Assembly: GCA_025454675.1 (NCBI GenBank)
Contig: JALONZ010000089.1
Span: 1-7,160, forward strand
Direction of reading: 5' to 3'
DNA length: 7,160 bases
Source: Anaerolineae bacterium
Lineage (GTDB): Bacteria; Chloroflexota; Anaerolineae; Aggregatilineales; Phototrophicaceae
Below are positions 5,958-7,160 of this stretch, piece by piece. The translations under genes were made by a program, and so were the position numbers. The notes under the pieces are model-generated. The model had not been told where the DNA came from and searched no databases. It worked only from the letters and a program-made list of their open reading frames with translations. Position 1 is the stretch's first letter, and every line of letters begins with the position of its first letter.

Positions 5958-6954
5958 ATTTCGCCTTGCGCCCAAGAAAGCCACGTTTGACGGTAGGGTT
6001 GGTGCTGGTAGTATGCTTTTCTTTATACTCCGCTTCGATGTCTTCAATCCGTTCACCCGCCACTGTGATGAAAATATCATTCAGGCTGGGGACGGCTTGC
6101 TCGAATTTGGTGATGTGATAGGCATCATTCCGCGCAATTTCGGATAGTATGGCATCTGTTGTGACATTGGGTTGCAGGCGAATCAACATAGCGTTACGGC
6201 TATTGCTGGCATGTTCAACCGATTCGACACCGTGTAATTTTTCCCAATCGCCTTGCCCCTCGATGATAATGCCGTGAATGGCATAGCGTTTGCGGACTTC
6301 ATCCACCGCGCCATATAATGCCAATTTGCCCCGATTCACCATCAATAGGCGGTCTGCCATTTCTTCTACTTGGAACATTTCGTGCGAACTCATCACAACC
6401 GCCGTCCCTTTTTGGCGCAGGTCTTTGACCATATTCTTCATCAGCTGGGTATTCACGGGGTCTAAGCCACTGAATGGTTCATCCACAATGATGAGGTCTG
6501 GTTCGTGGATGATGGTCACGGCAAATTGCACTTTTTGTTGCATCCCCTTGCTAAATTCTTTGACCTTTTTCTTCGCTTTATCTGCCAATTCCAGTTGTTC
6601 TAATAGGCGCATGGCGCGTTTTTTTGCTTCGGGACGGGTAAGCCCTTTGAGTGTGCCGAGATAGGTCATGACCTCAATCACAGGCACTTCACGATATAAA
6701 CCGCGTTCTTCTGGCAAGTAACCGATGCGATGCTTTAGGTCTTCGCTGATTTTTTCGCCAAATATGGCAATTTTTCCGGTATCAGGTCGGAGAATATCAA
6801 GTATCATGCGGATGGTGGTGGATTTTCCTGCGCCATTAGGACCTAGCATGGCAAAAATCTCACCGCGATTGACCTCAAATGATAAGTCATCTACTGCCTT
6901 AAAAGTCCCATATACTTTGGAAATATGCTCAACAGAAATTGCAGTTTGTTGCAT
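5956..6954 (-). CDS. ABC transporter ATPase, NatA/YhaQ-like with C-terminal DUF4162 domain
   Basis: A 332-residue cytoplasmic ATPase that would power export through the two permeases encoded downstream. Motifs in order: Walker A GPNGAGKST (38-46, K44), the Q-loop region GYLPEERGLY (78-87) with Glu in the usual Gln position as often seen in NatA/YhaQ-like proteins, the signature FSKGMQQK (134-141), Walker B LIIVDEP (154-160) with catalytic E159, the D-loop SGLD (162-165) and switch H191 in SSHE. After about residue 230 comes a DUF4162-like domain ending in PSLNDIFITVAGE, then a basic tail KRGFLGRKAK. All catalytic residues are present. The start is firm: AGGAG (6965-6961) is 6 nt before the ATG. 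It is the first gene of the operon and ends 12 nt before the first permease. Relatives transport sodium or remain uncharacterised; substrate is not readable here. Confidence 0.95.
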   Translation of the reverse strand: MQQTAISVEHISKVYGTFKAVDDLSFEVNRGEIFAMLGPNGAGKSTTIRMILDILRPDTGKIAIFGEKISEDLKHRIGYLPEERGLYREVPVIEVMTYLGTLKGLTRPEAKKRAMRLLEQLELADKAKKKVKEFSKGMQQKVQFAVTIIHEPDLIIVDEPFSGLDPVNTQLMKNMVKDLRQKGTAVVMSSHEMFQVEEMADRLLMVNRGKLALYGAVDEVRKRYAIHGIIIEGQGDWEKLHGVESVEHASNSRNAMLIRLQPNVTTDAILSEIARNDAYHITKFEQAVPSLNDIFITVAGERIEDIEAEYKEKHTTSTNPTVKRGFLGRKAK

Positions 6955-7160
6955 GAAAGTCTCCTTTAATTGGTTAGATGGATTGAATTACTGCTCCATT
7001 CAAAATAATTCAAATACCACTCTCATTATGCACCCAAATTGTGAAGATTGTATAGTCAATTTTGTGTTTACCCCAATATTTGGGGCATTATGGTGCATAT
7101 GAGCCTAAAAATCATTACGTAAAATCATATTTTTTGTTGCATATAAATCGGTTTTTGTTA
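6955..7160 (-). promoter_or_regulatory. AT-rich upstream region of the ABC operon with nested inverted repeats
   Basis: This 206-bp region must carry the operon promoter. TATGCACC (7027-7034) and GGTGCATA (7092-7099) are exact inverted repeats 57 nt apart, and CCCCAA-TAT-TTGGGG (7071-7085) is a separate palindrome between them. CATTATG is directly repeated at 7024-7030 and 7086-7092; read on the minus strand each gives CATAAT, a possible -10 box. TTGACT (7059-7054) resembles a -35 box but is too far from the nearest CATAAT (23-24 nt), so no promoter is assigned. The symmetric elements are candidate operator sites. No gene is visible between 6955 and the window end. Confidence 0.4.

Noticed and set aside
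6290..6664. 124-codon plus-strand open frame inside the ATPase gene
   Set aside because: Fully antisense to the conserved ATPase core, with a Ser/Arg-rich composition typical of a reverse-strand shadow and no independent start signals.
7024..7059. TTGACT and CATAAT as a promoter for the ABC operon
   Set aside because: The two boxes are 23-24 nt apart on the minus strand, well beyond the usual 16-18 nt, so they cannot be called a promoter pair.

Overview
The window carries five protein genes that form two functional blocks meeting tail to tail. The left block concerns storage polysaccharide: a small stand-alone glycogen-binding (CBM48-type) protein on the minus strand (146-445), and, divergent from it across a 287-bp intergenic region, a full-length alpha-glucan (glycogen/starch) phosphorylase on the plus strand (733-3324). 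The right block is a three-gene minus-strand operon, transcribed from about 7000 down to 3438. It encodes an ABC ATPase (5956-6954) and two different but related NatB/YhaP-type membrane permeases (4672-5943 and 3438-4670), spaced 12 nt and 1 nt apart.

All five genes look intact. The phosphorylase keeps its PLP lysine and phosphate-site residues, the ATPase keeps all nucleotide-binding motifs, both permeases keep the family hallmark motifs, and the CBM48 protein keeps its glycogen-contact aromatic residues. I see no frameshifts, transposase, tRNA, rRNA or CRISPR.

The intergenic DNA is more distinctive than the genes. C/G-rich palindromic elements lie at 17-41 and in the 113-bp convergent gap at 3325-3437. 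A second type of palindrome, built on GGGGCTTGCC, lies at 82-117. The convergent gap has a mirrored layout: two hairpins flanked by a C-rich block and a G-rich block. As a result each of the two converging mRNAs would end in its own potential G-quadruplex.

Organism: repeats of the style CCCCACCCCCTAACCCCC..GGAGAGGGGG, moderate GC, a DUF3417-type phosphorylase and stand-alone CBM48 proteins are what I associate with Chloroflexota (Anaerolineae-like). This is inference from recollection and no marker gene is present to confirm it.

Layout: 1-145 repeats; 146-445 CBM48 (-); 446-732 divergent regulatory region; 733-3324 phosphorylase (+); 3325-3437 convergent terminator/repeat region; 3438-6954 ABC exporter operon (-); 6955-7160 AT-rich operon upstream region. 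The most likely biology is glycogen breakdown beside an unrelated export system. I do not see a clearly novel multi-gene system here.
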